The translations under genes and the position numbers were made by a program. From CAZEPJ01 sp964514105 (GTDB lineage: Bacteria > Desulfobacterota > Desulfocorpusculales > Desulfocorpusculum): 46,973 bases of DNA. Location: the NCBI GenBank assembly GCA_964514105.1, contig CAZEPJ010000035.1:1-46973 (forward strand). The letters run 5' to 3'. How positions within the stretch are numbered: the stretch's first letter is position 1; every line of letters begins with the position of its first letter. Shown piece after piece: positions 25,732-34,873 of the stretch. The notes beneath the pieces were generated by a model. It was not told the DNA's origin. It did not search any database and saw nothing but the letters and a program-made list of their open reading frames with translations.

Positions 25732-25766
25732 AAATGCCGGGGAGAGTCCCCGGCATTTCTCGCTTG
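25732..25766 (+). terminator. Intrinsic terminator closing the catabolic unit
   Basis: AAATGCCGGGGA (25732-25743) and TCCCCGGCATTT (25747-25758) form a perfect twelve-pair stem with a three-base loop, followed by a T-rich stretch (CTCGCTT). It lies 30 bases after the ferritin-like gene and five bases before the next start codon. Confidence 0.85.
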
Positions 25767-25770
25767 TGAG

Positions 25771-28158
25771 ATGAGGGAAGACGCCGGAGGCGAGAAGGGA
25801 TCCTGGCCCCTGCTCGCGGGGATCGCCCTGGTGTGCTTCGGCCTCGTGGCCCTGGAGATCGCCGCCTCGCGCCTTCTGTCCGTCCTGCTTTCCCACCACT
25901 TCGTCTTCCTCGTCCTGTCCGTGGCCCTCCTGGGCCTGGGGCTGGGAGGGATGTGGGTCCGCCTGCGGCGGCCCTCGGCCCCGGCGCAGGTTCATTGGTT
26001 CCTGGCCGGGATGGCGGCCCTCCTGGCCGTCTCCATGCCCGCGGTGGTGCTCCTGGCGACCGGGGCCTCCGGCTGGGGGGGCGGCCCGCTCGTTCCCGTG
26101 TGCCACGGCCTGATCCTTCTGGTCCCCTTCGTGCTGGCGGGCGCCATCCTCGCGGAGGTCTACCGGAGTTTCCCCGGGATGAGCGGCCGGACGTACGGGG
26201 CGGATCTGCTGGGGGGCGGGGCGGGGGCCGGGGCGTCCGTCGTCCTGATGGACGCCCTGGGGGGCGTGGGGGCGCCCCTGCTGCTCGCCGCCATGGTCTC
26301 TCTCGCCGCCCCGTTGTTCGCCGTGGGGGCCAAGGCCCGGAGAAGGGAGGCCCTGGGGCCCGCCCTGGGCGCCCCGCTTCTCACGGTCGGCCTGTTCGCG
26401 GCCCATTGGGGGGGCATCTGGTCCCCGGCGGTGCCCGTGGGCCGGGATCCCTCCAAGGAGATCCACGATGCCCTCACGACGTTCAAGGGGCGGATCGTGG
26501 AGACGCGCTGGAGCGCCTTCGGCCGCACCGACATGGTGGCCTTCCACGAGCACCCGGACCACCGGGACATCTACCTGGACGGCACCGCCGGATCCCCCAT
26601 GTACCGCTTCAGCGGGGACATGCGGAGCCCCGGGGCGGCGGTGTCCCGCCTCAAGGAGACGTTTCCCGGGTACCTGCCGCTCCAACACCTGGGGGAGGAT
26701 GGGAAGGACAACGCCCTCGTCATCGGCCCCGGCGGGGGGCGGGATGTCCTGCTGGCGCTCATGGCCGGCCTGCGCCGGGTCGTGGCCGCGGAGGTCAACG
26801 AGGACCTGGTCCACATGGTCCGGGCCCATGGCCATTACAACGGCGGGATCTACGGCGAGCATCCCCACATCCAGGTCTTCGTGGACGAGGGAAGGGGGTT
26901 CCTCCGGCGGCGGGCAGAGGCCTTCGACCTCATCTACCTCAGCCTCCCCGTGACCAACACGAGCCGAAGCCCCGAGGGCTACTCCCTCACGGAGAACTTC
27001 CTCTTCACCCGGGAGTCCATGCTGGAGTACCTGGATCACCTGACCCCCGAAGGGCGCCTGGTGGTGGTGGGGCACAACGACGCCGAGGCCCTGCGGCTGC
27101 TGGCCACCTGCCTGGCGGCCCTGCGGGCCAGGGGGGTGGCCATTCCCGCGGCCATGGCGCACGTGGGCCTGCTGGGCTCCGAGGATTACCCGGTCTTCAT
27201 CCTCAAGCGGGAGCCCTTCACCCGGGCCGAATCCCTGGAGATCCTGGACACCCTGAGGGAGCGGGGCCAGCCCATCTCCTCCTCGTTCCTTCCCCGCCTG
27301 GGCCCCCCCAGCGGGCTCAACCCCGGCCTCCTCGCCCTGGAGGCCGGACAGATGGACATCCGGCAGCTGGTGGACCGGGCGGCCCGACAGGGGTTCGACA
27401 TCCGCCCGGTCTGGGACGACGCACCGTTCTTCTACAAGGTCGAGGCGGGCGTGCCCCGGGTCGTGTCCCTGGTCCTGTGGCCCTCGCTGGCCATCCTGGG
27501 CCTGATCCTGGTCCCCGCGGCCCTGGAAAGGACCCCCGGCAACGGGAAGGGTCCGCGGGCCCCAAAAGACGCCCGGCGCGGGGAGGGCGCCCTGCCGGAG
27601 TTCCTCCTTCTCTTCGCGGTTCTGGGGATGGGCTTCATGATCATCGAGGTCTCCCTGGCCCAGAGGCTCTCCCTGTTCCTGGGTCATCCCGTGGTGTCCC
27701 TCGTGTTCATCCTGACCGCGCTGCTCATTCCCGCCGGGTTGGGGAGCGTGTGGAGCGGGCGGCTGGGGGAGGCGCGGATGGGCCGGGGCATCCGCCTGGC
27801 CGTGGCGGCCGCGGCGGCCATGGCCCTGGGCCACGCCTTCCTTGTCCCGGGCCTTCTTGGGGCGCTCATGGGGATGGAGTTGCCGGCGCGCATGGCGGTG
27901 GCCGCCGCCCTCGTGGCCCCCCTGGGGTTCGCCCTGGGGATTCCCTTTCCCCTGGGCATCCGGCTGCTGGGGCGGGCCGGCCTGGGGGCGCGGATTCCGT
28001 GGATGTGGTGCGTCAACGGGGTCGGCTCGGTGGTCGGCTCCGGGGCGGCCGTCATGCTGGCCATCCAGTGGGGCTTTTCCGCAGCTCTCACCGTGGCGGC
28101 CATGTGCTACCTTGTGATGGCGGGGGGATTCCGCGGGCGGTGGGGCCAAGGCCAGTGA
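25771..28158 (+). CDS. Multi-pass membrane protein with spermidine-synthase-like (methyltransferase-fold) domain
   Basis: A 795-residue protein. Roughly seven hydrophobic helices (to residue about 220) precede a soluble Rossmann domain with ALVIGPGGGRDVLLAL, similar to the SAM site of spermidine synthase. More helices follow from about residue 565 to the end. The aspartates that activate the amine in real spermidine synthases are replaced (FDLIYLSLPVTN; S391 where Asp is expected), so polyamine synthesis is unlikely. Such fusions are widespread and poorly characterised. The ATG at 25771 has no visible ribosome binding site and sits directly behind a terminator; later starts would cut the first helices. 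Confidence 0.75.
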   Translation: MREDAGGEKGSWPLLAGIALVCFGLVALEIAASRLLSVLLSHHFVFLVLSVALLGLGLGGMWVRLRRPSAPAQVHWFLAGMAALLAVSMPAVVLLATGASGWGGGPLVPVCHGLILLVPFVLAGAILAEVYRSFPGMSGRTYGADLLGGGAGAGASVVLMDALGGVGAPLLLAAMVSLAAPLFAVGAKARRREALGPALGAPLLTVGLFAAHWGGIWSPAVPVGRDPSKEIHDALTTFKGRIVETRWSAFGRTDMVAFHEHPDHRDIYLDGTAGSPMYRFSGDMRSPGAAVSRLKETFPGYLPLQHLGEDGKDNALVIGPGGGRDVLLALMAGLRRVVAAEVNEDLVHMVRAHGHYNGGIYGEHPHIQVFVDEGRGFLRRRAEAFDLIYLSLPVTNTSRSPEGYSLTENFLFTRESMLEYLDHLTPEGRLVVVGHNDAEALRLLATCLAALRARGVAIPAAMAHVGLLGSEDYPVFILKREPFTRAESLEILDTLRERGQPISSSFLPRLGPPSGLNPGLLALEAGQMDIRQLVDRAARQGFDIRPVWDDAPFFYKVEAGVPRVVSLVLWPSLAILGLILVPAALERTPGNGKGPRAPKDARRGEGALPEFLLLFAVLGMGFMIIEVSLAQRLSLFLGHPVVSLVFILTALLIPAGLGSVWSGRLGEARMGRGIRLAVAAAAAMALGHAFLVPGLLGALMGMELPARMAVAAALVAPLGFALGIPFPLGIRLLGRAGLGARIPWMWCVNGVGSVVGSGAAVMLAIQWGFSAALTVAAMCYLVMAGGFRGRWGQGQ

Positions 28159-28190
28159 CCCCCCGGCCCCCCGGCCCGAGAGGTCTTCCC

Positions 28191-29003
28191 ATGCCCCTGG
28201 TTCGGATCGGTGACCTGCGGCTCTTTTTCAAGGACGTGGGAAAGGGCCCCCCCCTGCTTCTCATCCCGGGGTTCGGGGCCGACTCCACGGTGTACAACGG
28301 CCTTTTCCCCCGCCTGCGGGGGCGGGTGCGCCTGATCGCCCCGGATCCCAGAGGGCTGGGGCGTTCCGGTGACGCGCCGGGGCCGCTCACCAGCCACCGA
28401 CTGGCCCGGGATCTCGTCGGGATCCTGGATCATCTGGGAATCCAGCGCACCGCGGTCCTGGGAAGCTCCATGGGGGCGTGGGTGGCCCGGCGTCTGGCCG
28501 CTCTCCATCCGGACCGCGTGGAGGCCCTGATCCTGTGCACCCCGGGGGGGGGCGATTCCCCCTACGCCCGGCGAGTGCGGGCCCTCCTCCGGGCGCTGCT
28601 GGATGCCGGCGGCCCCGACGATCTCATGGACCACATCTTCACCCTGGTCCTCTCCCCCCGCTTTCTCAACGAGAACGAGCCGCTGGTCAGGGAGCTGGCC
28701 CGCATGAGCCGGCCCGACGCCCGGGCCCGAAGGACCATGGCCGGGCAGTTGGAGATGATGGCCCGGGAGGCCGGGGACCCGCCGGACCCCGTGCCGTCAC
28801 CGGTCCTGATCCTGGCGGGGGCCCAGGACCGCCTCGTCCCCCTCGGGGAACTGGAGGCTCTGCGAAGTTCGATCCCGGGCAGTCGGCTGGTGATCCTGGA
28901 GGGCGCGGCCCACCATCCATTTCTGGAGGCGCCAAAGGAGGCCGTAGACCATCTGGTCTCCTTCATGGAGGACCCGAGCGGAAGGCTGGGCAATTTGCCT
29001 TGA
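28191..29003 (+). CDS. Alpha/beta-hydrolase fold protein
   Basis: A 270-residue hydrolase with a clear triad: S93 in GSSMGAW, D213 in GAQDRLVP and H241 in GAAHHPF. The oxyanion loop is PGFGADSTVYN near residues 26-36. It resembles BioH/3-oxoadipate-enol-lactonase-like esterases, but substrate is not predictable. No signal peptide is seen, so it is cytoplasmic. The ATG at 28191 starts 32 bases after the membrane protein gene, suggesting cotranscription; the open frame from 25833 is a shadow of that gene. Confidence 0.88.
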   Translation: MPLVRIGDLRLFFKDVGKGPPLLLIPGFGADSTVYNGLFPRLRGRVRLIAPDPRGLGRSGDAPGPLTSHRLARDLVGILDHLGIQRTAVLGSSMGAWVARRLAALHPDRVEALILCTPGGGDSPYARRVRALLRALLDAGGPDDLMDHIFTLVLSPRFLNENEPLVRELARMSRPDARARRTMAGQLEMMAREAGDPPDPVPSPVLILAGAQDRLVPLGELEALRSSIPGSRLVILEGAAHHPFLEAPKEAVDHLVSFMEDPSGRLGNLP

Positions 29004-29028
29004 CAGGGCGCCCCTCTCTTCCTATGAT
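29000..29028 (+). promoter_or_regulatory. Strong sigma70 promoter for TAXI-TRAP unit
   Basis: TTGACA (29000-29005), exactly 17 bases, then TATGAT (29023-29028): one mismatch in twelve positions. It overlaps the stop codon of the hydrolase gene and points to a start near 29035, leaving a leader of about 125 bases. Confidence 0.75.
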
Positions 29029-29161
29029 TGGCCCACCCATGAAAGGCGGCGAGGATGGGGCCTGGGGCGAGGGGGATTCCCCGGCCCTTGTTCCGATCCC
29101 CGCCAGGGGAGACGTATCCCGCATCCATTCACTCTACACCCCCACGAGAGGAGGCGTTGAC

Positions 29162-30118
29162 ATGAGACCCAAGAGCGTCTGTCTGATCGCTGCCCTGGCC
29201 GTGTGCATGGCGGCCCCGCTGGCGGCCCTGGCCCAGGGCAAAGTGGACCTCAAGATGATGACCGGGCCCATGGGGGGATCGTGGTATCCCCTGGGAGGGG
29301 CCATCGCCGAGATGATCCAGAAGGAGATCCCCGGGGCCAGTGTTTCGGTGCAGCCCGGCGGCGGCATCGCCAACGTCATGGGGGTGGAGGAGGGGAAGGC
29401 CGATATCGGCTTTGGCAACTCCTCCTCCAGCGTGGACGGCGTCAACGGAAGGGCGCCCTTCAAGGCCCCGACCAAGAACGTCCTTCAGCTGGCCAACCTC
29501 TACCCCCAGTACTTCCAGATGGTGGTCCTGGAGGAGTCGGGGATCAAGGGCGTGGCCGACCTCAAGGGAAAGGGGATCTGCCCCGGCCCCAAGGGGCACA
29601 CGGGGGAGCTGCTGGCCCAGCAGGTCCTGCAGATCCACGGCCTCTCCTACGGGGATATGAGCAAGATCAACCACGTGAGCTACTCCGACGCCGTGGCCCT
29701 CATGAAGGACGGCCACGCTCAGGGCTTCCTCCTGGGCACCACCATCCCGGCCTCCTCCATCCTGGATCTGGCCACCAACAAGAAGATCCGGCTCCTCTCG
29801 CTCCCCGAGGACAAGATCAAGGAACTCCAGAAGATGAACGCGGGCTACCTCAAGCGTGTCATCCCCAAGGGGACCTATCCGGGAGTGGATTACGACGTGG
29901 CGGGGGTGGGCTACTTCACCCATCTGGTCGTGAGCGCCAAGCTGCCCGAGGACCTGGTGTACAAGATCACCAAGATCCTGGTCACCAACGTGGAGCGCCT
30001 GGGACAGGTGGTCAAGGACATGGAGGGGGTCAAGGCCAAGGATCTGGCCCTGGACATCAACGTCCCGTTCCATCCCGGGGCGCTCAAGTATTACAAGGAA
30101 GTGGGCGCGATCAAGTAG
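29162..30118 (+). CDS. TAXI-family TRAP transporter solute-binding protein
   Basis: A 318-residue periplasmic protein. The signal peptide runs to about residue 24 (LAALAQGK). The TAXI pattern is clear: MMTGPMGGSWYPLGGAIAEM, then GGIANVMGVEEGKADIGFGNS, then GIKGVADLKGKGICPGPKGH. GAGAGGAGG lies before the ATG at 29162. TAXI proteins bind glutamate-like or other small acids for a fused TRAP permease, and such a permease gene is next. The ligand is unknown. Confidence 0.92.
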   Translation: MRPKSVCLIAALAVCMAAPLAALAQGKVDLKMMTGPMGGSWYPLGGAIAEMIQKEIPGASVSVQPGGGIANVMGVEEGKADIGFGNSSSSVDGVNGRAPFKAPTKNVLQLANLYPQYFQMVVLEESGIKGVADLKGKGICPGPKGHTGELLAQQVLQIHGLSYGDMSKINHVSYSDAVALMKDGHAQGFLLGTTIPASSILDLATNKKIRLLSLPEDKIKELQKMNAGYLKRVIPKGTYPGVDYDVAGVGYFTHLVVSAKLPEDLVYKITKILVTNVERLGQVVKDMEGVKAKDLALDINVPFHPGALKYYKEVGAIK

Positions 30119-30378
30119 GATGATCTCACGAGAAGTCAGAAGATGGCGTTCTTGGTCATTCCGTCGAAAGACGCGATCCCGTGTTTTCGGTCGGTTGAAT
30201 GAACCCTGGATCCTTGGTTTTCACCGGGGGACGGCTTTTTGCGAAGCCTCGTGAAATAGGGTCTCCCTCCAGGGAAGACGGGGCGTTTTCTCGCGGCCCC
30301 TGAAGGCGCCGGGCTTGAGACGGGCGTCTCCGCAGGCTCCCGCCATCTCTTGCCGCGTGAGGGCGGGGGGAGGGGTTC

Positions 30379-32223
30379 ATGGGGATCCTCCAGCCAAGCA
30401 TGGCGGCCATCGCCGTCGCCATGTCGCTCTACCATCTCTGGGCCGCCACCTTCGGGGCGCCCGAGGCCATGATGCACCGCTCCGTCCATCTGGTCTTCAC
30501 GTTCACCCTCGTGTTCCTCACCAACGCGGCGGGCAGGGGCGCGGCAGGCCGCCGGGCCATGATGGTCGACCTCCTCCTCCTCGGCCTGTCGCTGACGAGC
30601 ATGGCCCACATCTTCCTCAACTACGACTACGTGGTCACGCGCTACCCGTACGTGCAGTCCCTGACCCCGTGGGACCTGGCCATGGGGATCGTGGCGACCC
30701 TGCTCCTCCTGGAGGCCTCCCGGCGCATGATCGGCTGGGCCCTGCCCCTGACGGCCGTCGCCTTTCTCCTGTACGGGCTGCTGGGTCAGCACCTGCCGGG
30801 GATGATGCGGCACACCGGGTTCAGCGTGGAGACCGTGGTGGAGCAGCTCTACCTCACCACCGAGGGGATCTTCGGCATCCCCCTGGGGGTCTCGGCCACG
30901 TACGTGATCCTCTTCGTCATCTTCGGGGCGTTCCTGGAGGTGTCGGGCACGGGCCAGACGTTCATGGACTTCGCCACGGCCCTGGTGGGGGGGGCGAAGG
31001 GCGGGCCGGGGAAGATCTCCTGCGTTTCCTCCAGCCTGTTCGGGACCATCTCGGGAAGCGCCGTGGCCAACGTCATGGTGGACGGGTGGCTGACCATCCC
31101 CCTGATGAAGCGCACGGGTTTTCGCCACGAGTTCGCGGCGGCGGTGGAGGCCGTGGCCTCCACCGGGGGCCAGATCATGCCGCCCGTCATGGGGGCGGCG
31201 GCCTTCGTCATCGCCGAGTTCACCGGCATCAAGTACATCGACATCTGCAAGCACGCCCTGGTCCCCGCTCTCCTGTATTATGTGGCCCTGTTCATGGCCA
31301 TCCATTTCGAGGCCACCAAGAGCGGGCTTTTCGGCGTCCCCAAGGAGGAGCGGCCCAGGCTCGGGCGGGTGATCGCGACCCAGGGGCATCTCTTCCTGCC
31401 CCTGGTCGTCATCGTCTATTTCATGCTGGCCGGCTATACCCCCATGTACGCCTGCATCTACGCGACCCTGTCCGTGGTGGCCCTTGCGGCCCTCAGGGCC
31501 GCCACGCGGATGAACCCGGGGAAGATCCTCGCCGCCCTGGAGTTCGGGGCCAAGAACATGATCCCCGTGGCCGCCGCCTGCGCGTGCGCCGGCATCGTAG
31601 TGGGGATCATCAACCTGACGGGGCTGGGGCTCAAGTTCACGAGCGCGCTGCTGTACGTCGCCGGGGACTCCCTGGCCCCGGCCCTGATCATCACCATGCT
31701 GGCGGGGATCATCTTGGGCATGGGCCTGCCCACGACGGCGGCCTACATCGTCCAGGCCGCCCTGCTGATCCCGGCCCTGATCAAGCTGGGCGTGCCGGTC
31801 ATCGCCGCCCATTTGTTCGTCTTCTATTTCGCCATCATCTCGGCCATCACCCCGCCTGTGGCCATGGCCGTGTACGCCGCCGCCGGCATCAGCGGCTCCA
31901 ACGTCTGGAAGACCGGCCTCACCGCGGTGAAGATCGGGGCCACCGGGTTCATCGTCCCCTTCATGTTCGTGTACGGCCCCTCCCTCCTGCTCATGGGCGA
32001 GTGGACGACCGTCGTCACGACCATCGCGTCCGCCTCTCTGGGGGTCATCCTCATCTCGGCCGGCCTGGTGGGGTGGTTCCTCCACGAGGCCCGCCTGCTG
32101 GAGCGGGTCATGCTGGTCGCCGCGGCCGTCCTGCTGATCAAGCCCGGGCTCTGGACGGACCTGGCGGGGCTCGCCGTGGCGGTTCTGGTTGCGGTCCTGC
32201 AGAAATGCCGGCATGGGAAATGA
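30379..32223 (+). CDS. TRAP transporter fused permease (DctQM type, TAXI partner)
   Basis: A 614-residue membrane protein. About four N-terminal helices correspond to a DctQ part and the rest to a DctM part, which is the usual fused form for TAXI systems. Family segments include GTISGSAVANVMVDGWLTIP and GMGLPTTAAYIVQAAL, and SAITPPVAMAVYAAAGI near residue 500. GGGAGGGG lies three bases before the ATG at 30379. The 260-base gap after the binding-protein gene shows no gene. A terminator follows at once. Confidence 0.92.
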   Translation: MGILQPSMAAIAVAMSLYHLWAATFGAPEAMMHRSVHLVFTFTLVFLTNAAGRGAAGRRAMMVDLLLLGLSLTSMAHIFLNYDYVVTRYPYVQSLTPWDLAMGIVATLLLLEASRRMIGWALPLTAVAFLLYGLLGQHLPGMMRHTGFSVETVVEQLYLTTEGIFGIPLGVSATYVILFVIFGAFLEVSGTGQTFMDFATALVGGAKGGPGKISCVSSSLFGTISGSAVANVMVDGWLTIPLMKRTGFRHEFAAAVEAVASTGGQIMPPVMGAAAFVIAEFTGIKYIDICKHALVPALLYYVALFMAIHFEATKSGLFGVPKEERPRLGRVIATQGHLFLPLVVIVYFMLAGYTPMYACIYATLSVVALAALRAATRMNPGKILAALEFGAKNMIPVAAACACAGIVVGIINLTGLGLKFTSALLYVAGDSLAPALIITMLAGIILGMGLPTTAAYIVQAALLIPALIKLGVPVIAAHLFVFYFAIISAITPPVAMAVYAAAGISGSNVWKTGLTAVKIGATGFIVPFMFVYGPSLLLMGEWTTVVTTIASASLGVILISAGLVGWFLHEARLLERVMLVAAAVLLIKPGLWTDLAGLAVAVLVAVLQKCRHGK

Positions 32224-32235
32224 GGCGCCGCGGGA

Positions 32236-32266
32236 GACGGCGGGAAGGCGCCCCCGCCGTCTTTAT
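32236..32266 (+). terminator. Intrinsic terminator after TAXI-TRAP unit
   Basis: GACGGCGGG (32236-32244), an eight-base loop and CCCGCCGTC (32253-32261) form a perfect nine-pair stem followed by TTTAT. Confidence 0.85.
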
Positions 32267-32269
32267 CGC

Positions 32270-32298
32270 TTGACGCCCCGAGGCCTTTCTCTTATGCT
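32270..32298 (+). promoter_or_regulatory. Sigma70 promoter for liv operon
   Basis: TTGACG (32270-32275), exactly 17 bases, then TATGCT (32293-32298). It begins four bases after the preceding terminator and is about 155 bases before the first Liv gene, so the leader is fairly long. No riboswitch fold was recognised in it. Confidence 0.7.
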
Positions 32299-32452
32299 AC
32301 TTGAGCCCGACAGGGCAAATCCATATGATCCCGGCCAAGCGTTTTTGTCATAGCGGAGTCCCGAAAGGGGGTGATGTGCTGCCTTAGACCGCTGGGCATG
32401 AGCCGCAACATCCCTCGTTGATCCAACACCGGCATGGAGAAAGGAGATTGCC

Positions 32453-33673
32453 ATGAAGAAGACCCTAGCTGCTGTCGTCGTTCTCCTGCTGGCCCTGGGT
32501 GCCGGACAGGCCCAGGCCCAGTGCCAGGATCCCATCGGCGTGGTGAAGGTCAAGGCGGGCGAGCCCATCCACATCGCGTACTGGATGGTGGTGGCCGGGG
32601 AGAACGCCACCCTGGGCACGGACACCAAGCGGGGCGTGGAGATCGCCATCGAGGACAAGGGGGGGAAGATCATGGGCTTCCCCGTCAAACTCACGGGCCA
32701 GGACACGGGCTGCAACGCCGAGGGCGGCCAGACGGCGGCCACCAAGCTGGCCTCGGACCCCACCATCGTCGCGGCCGTGGGGTCCAACTGCTCCAGCGAG
32801 GCCAAGCCCGGGGCCCCCATCCTCTGGAAGGCGGGCATCTCCACGGTCTCGCCGTCCAACACCGCGCCGTACCTGACCGACCCCAAGCGCGGGGCCGAAT
32901 ATGACGGGTACCTGCGCACGGCCCATAACGACAAGGTCCAGGGCGCCGTGGCCGCGGAGTTCGCCATCAAGCAGCTCAAGGTCAAGACCGCCGCCACCAT
33001 CCACGACGGCAGCGTGTACGCCGAGCAGCTCCAGGCCGTCTTCGCCGAGACGTTCAAGAAGCTGGGCGGGACCATCACGGCCCAGGAGGCGGTGGGGCCG
33101 TCGGATACGGACATGCGGCCGGTCCTGACCAAGATCGCCACGGGCAAGCCCGAGTTCATCTACTACCCGATCTTCATCGGGGCGGGGGGGCACATCACCC
33201 GGCAGGTCAAGACCGTGGCCGGCCTGGAGAAGGTCGCCCTGATGGGGGCCGACGGCATCTTCTCGCCGGACTTCTACAAGGCCGCAGGCGATGCGGCAGT
33301 GGGCATGTACCACTCCAGCCCCGACTTCTCGGCATTCGCGGGCGGCTACAAGGACTTCCTGGCCAAGCACCAGAAGAAGTACGGCGAGAAGCCCCTGGCT
33401 CCATTCCACGCCCACGGCTACGACGCGGCCATGATGATCTTCGCCGCCATCGAGAAGGTGGCCAAGAAGGAGCCGGACGGCTCCCTGTGCATCGGCCGCA
33501 AGGCGCTGCGGGACGCCCTGTACGCCACCAAGGACCTCAAGGGGCTCACGGGCAACCTGAACTGCGACCAGTACGGGGACTGCGCGGACCCGAGGATCGC
33601 CGTGTACAAGACCACCGAGGAGAACGTCAAGAAGCTGGTCATGCCGGATACCCCGTTCTGGAAGCCTTATTAG
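32453..33673 (+). CDS. Branched-chain amino acid-type ABC transporter substrate-binding protein
   Basis: A 406-residue periplasmic protein of the LivJ/Peripla_BP_6 family. The signal peptide ends near QAQAQ at residue 23. Family blocks include GVEIAIEDKGGKIMGFPVKL, AAVGSNCSSEAKPGAPILWK and VYAEQLQAVFAETFKKLGG. AAGGAG lies eight bases before the ATG. Extra cysteines (near residues 24, 84, 105 and in the C-terminal GDCADPR region) may form disulfides. It is followed by a full LivHMGF set. Ligands of this family include amino acids, amides, urea and aromatic acids. Confidence 0.92.
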   Translation: MKKTLAAVVVLLLALGAGQAQAQCQDPIGVVKVKAGEPIHIAYWMVVAGENATLGTDTKRGVEIAIEDKGGKIMGFPVKLTGQDTGCNAEGGQTAATKLASDPTIVAAVGSNCSSEAKPGAPILWKAGISTVSPSNTAPYLTDPKRGAEYDGYLRTAHNDKVQGAVAAEFAIKQLKVKTAATIHDGSVYAEQLQAVFAETFKKLGGTITAQEAVGPSDTDMRPVLTKIATGKPEFIYYPIFIGAGGHITRQVKTVAGLEKVALMGADGIFSPDFYKAAGDAAVGMYHSSPDFSAFAGGYKDFLAKHQKKYGEKPLAPFHAHGYDAAMMIFAAIEKVAKKEPDGSLCIGRKALRDALYATKDLKGLTGNLNCDQYGDCADPRIAVYKTTEENVKKLVMPDTPFWKPY

Positions 33674-33717
33674 CTCGGGCGCTGAAACCGGGCGCCAACT
33701 AGGGACGGAGCCGGCCT

Positions 33718-33759
33718 AGGAAGAGCCGGGCGGGGGATCCCCCGCGCCCGGCTCTTCCT
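33718..33759 (+). other. Long stem-loop between binding protein and LivH
   Basis: AGGAAGAGCCGGGC (33718-33731) pairs perfectly with GCCCGGCTCTTCCT (33746-33759), with a further GGGG/CCCC stem inside around GATC. There is no T-run after it, so it is more likely an mRNA-stabilising or attenuating hairpin than a full terminator. Confidence 0.75.
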
Positions 33760-33801
33760 CACTGGCTCGGGCGTCCTACGGTCCGGAGGAGAGCGCGGCT
33801 C

Positions 33802-34863
33802 ATGCTCAAGAAGCTCAGGGAGCGGGTCACGGCCACCGACGTGGTCATGTGGACCATCGGAGGGGCCATTGTGGCCATGATCGTGGTGGGCTCCACGGCC
33901 ACCATCGCGGCAGGCCGCTACACCGCACGGCACTGGGTGGATTTCGTCATCTTCGGCCTGGCTCAGGGGAGCATCTACGCCCTCATCGCCCTGGGGTACA
34001 CCATGGTCTACGGCGCCCTGCGCATGATCAACTTCGCCCACAGCGAGGTATTCATGGGGGGGCCGTACACGGCGTATTTCGTGGCCGCCTACTTCTACAG
34101 CAGCGGCCTGCTGGATTCCCATCCGGTCCTCTCCCTCCTCCTCGTCCTCCTGGTGTCCATGGGGGTCTCCACGCTCATCGCATACCTGCTGGAGCGCATC
34201 GCCTACCGGCCGCTGCGGGGGGCCCCTCGCCTGGTGCCCCTCATCACGGCCATCGGGGCCTCCTTCTTCCTCCAGTACACCTTTCGGGGCCTGTACGGGT
34301 CGGGCTTTCAGGCCTACCCCGTGGTCAAGTTCCTGGAGGAGCCCTGGGACCTGGGGTTGTTCAAGATCCTGGGGTTTCAGGCCGTGGTCATCGTGGCCGC
34401 GGCCCTGATGATGGTGGCCCTGTACCTCTTCCTGCAGCGCACCCGGGTGGGCAAGGCCGTGCGGGCCGTGTCCGAGGACAAGGAGTGCTCCGCCCTCATG
34501 GGGGTGAACGTGGACCGGATCATCTCCACCACCTTCGTCATCGGCGGGATGTCGGCCGGTGCCGCAGGGGTGCTGTACGCCCTCATGTTCAAGCAGGTTC
34601 ATTTCTTCATGGGGTTTATCCCCGGGATCAAGGCCTTCACCGCCGCGGTCCTGGGGGGGATCGGCAACATCCCGGGGGCCATGCTGGGAGGGATCTTCCT
34701 GGGGCTGGTGGAGTCCATCGGCCCCAGCCTGTTCCTGGACGGCCTGGGCATCATCGCGCCCTATCAGCTCAAGGACGCCATCGCCTTCACCCTGCTGGTG
34801 CTGGTGCTCATCTTCCGGCCCACGGGCATCCTGGGCGAGCGGCTGGCGGTGAAGAAGGCATAG
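33802..34863 (+). CDS. livH: Branched-chain amino acid-type ABC permease, LivH
   Basis: A 353-residue membrane permease. The LivH core starts near residue 48 (FVIFGLAQGSIYALIALGYTMVYG) and includes INFAHSEVFMGG, the LERIAYRPLRGAPRLVPLI block and GGIGNIPGAMLGG. About 45 extra N-terminal residues add a helix compared with the usual 300-residue LivH. GGAGGAG precedes the ATG at 33802. The LivM, LivG and LivF genes follow in order. Confidence 0.93.
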   Translation: MLKKLRERVTATDVVMWTIGGAIVAMIVVGSTATIAAGRYTARHWVDFVIFGLAQGSIYALIALGYTMVYGALRMINFAHSEVFMGGPYTAYFVAAYFYSSGLLDSHPVLSLLLVLLVSMGVSTLIAYLLERIAYRPLRGAPRLVPLITAIGASFFLQYTFRGLYGSGFQAYPVVKFLEEPWDLGLFKILGFQAVVIVAAALMMVALYLFLQRTRVGKAVRAVSEDKECSALMGVNVDRIISTTFVIGGMSAGAAGVLYALMFKQVHFFMGFIPGIKAFTAAVLGGIGNIPGAMLGGIFLGLVESIGPSLFLDGLGIIAPYQLKDAIAFTLLVLVLIFRPTGILGERLAVKKA

Positions 34864-34873
34864 GGGGCGGCCG

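Noticed and set aside
25153..28149. 998-residue open frame on the minus strand
   Set aside because: Antisense to the membrane protein and others; low-complexity Pro/Gly/His/Arg composition and no motif.
30136..32214. 692-residue minus-strand frame over the TAXI permease
   Set aside because: Shadow frame with repetitive Asp/His/Gly/Arg content; the plus-strand gene has clear transporter motifs and a ribosome binding site.
32352..32405. tRNA-like string (reverse strand contains GGTCTAAGGC) in the liv leader
   Set aside because: Acceptor ends do not pair and no anticodon stem forms. The similarity is limited to a D-arm-like string.
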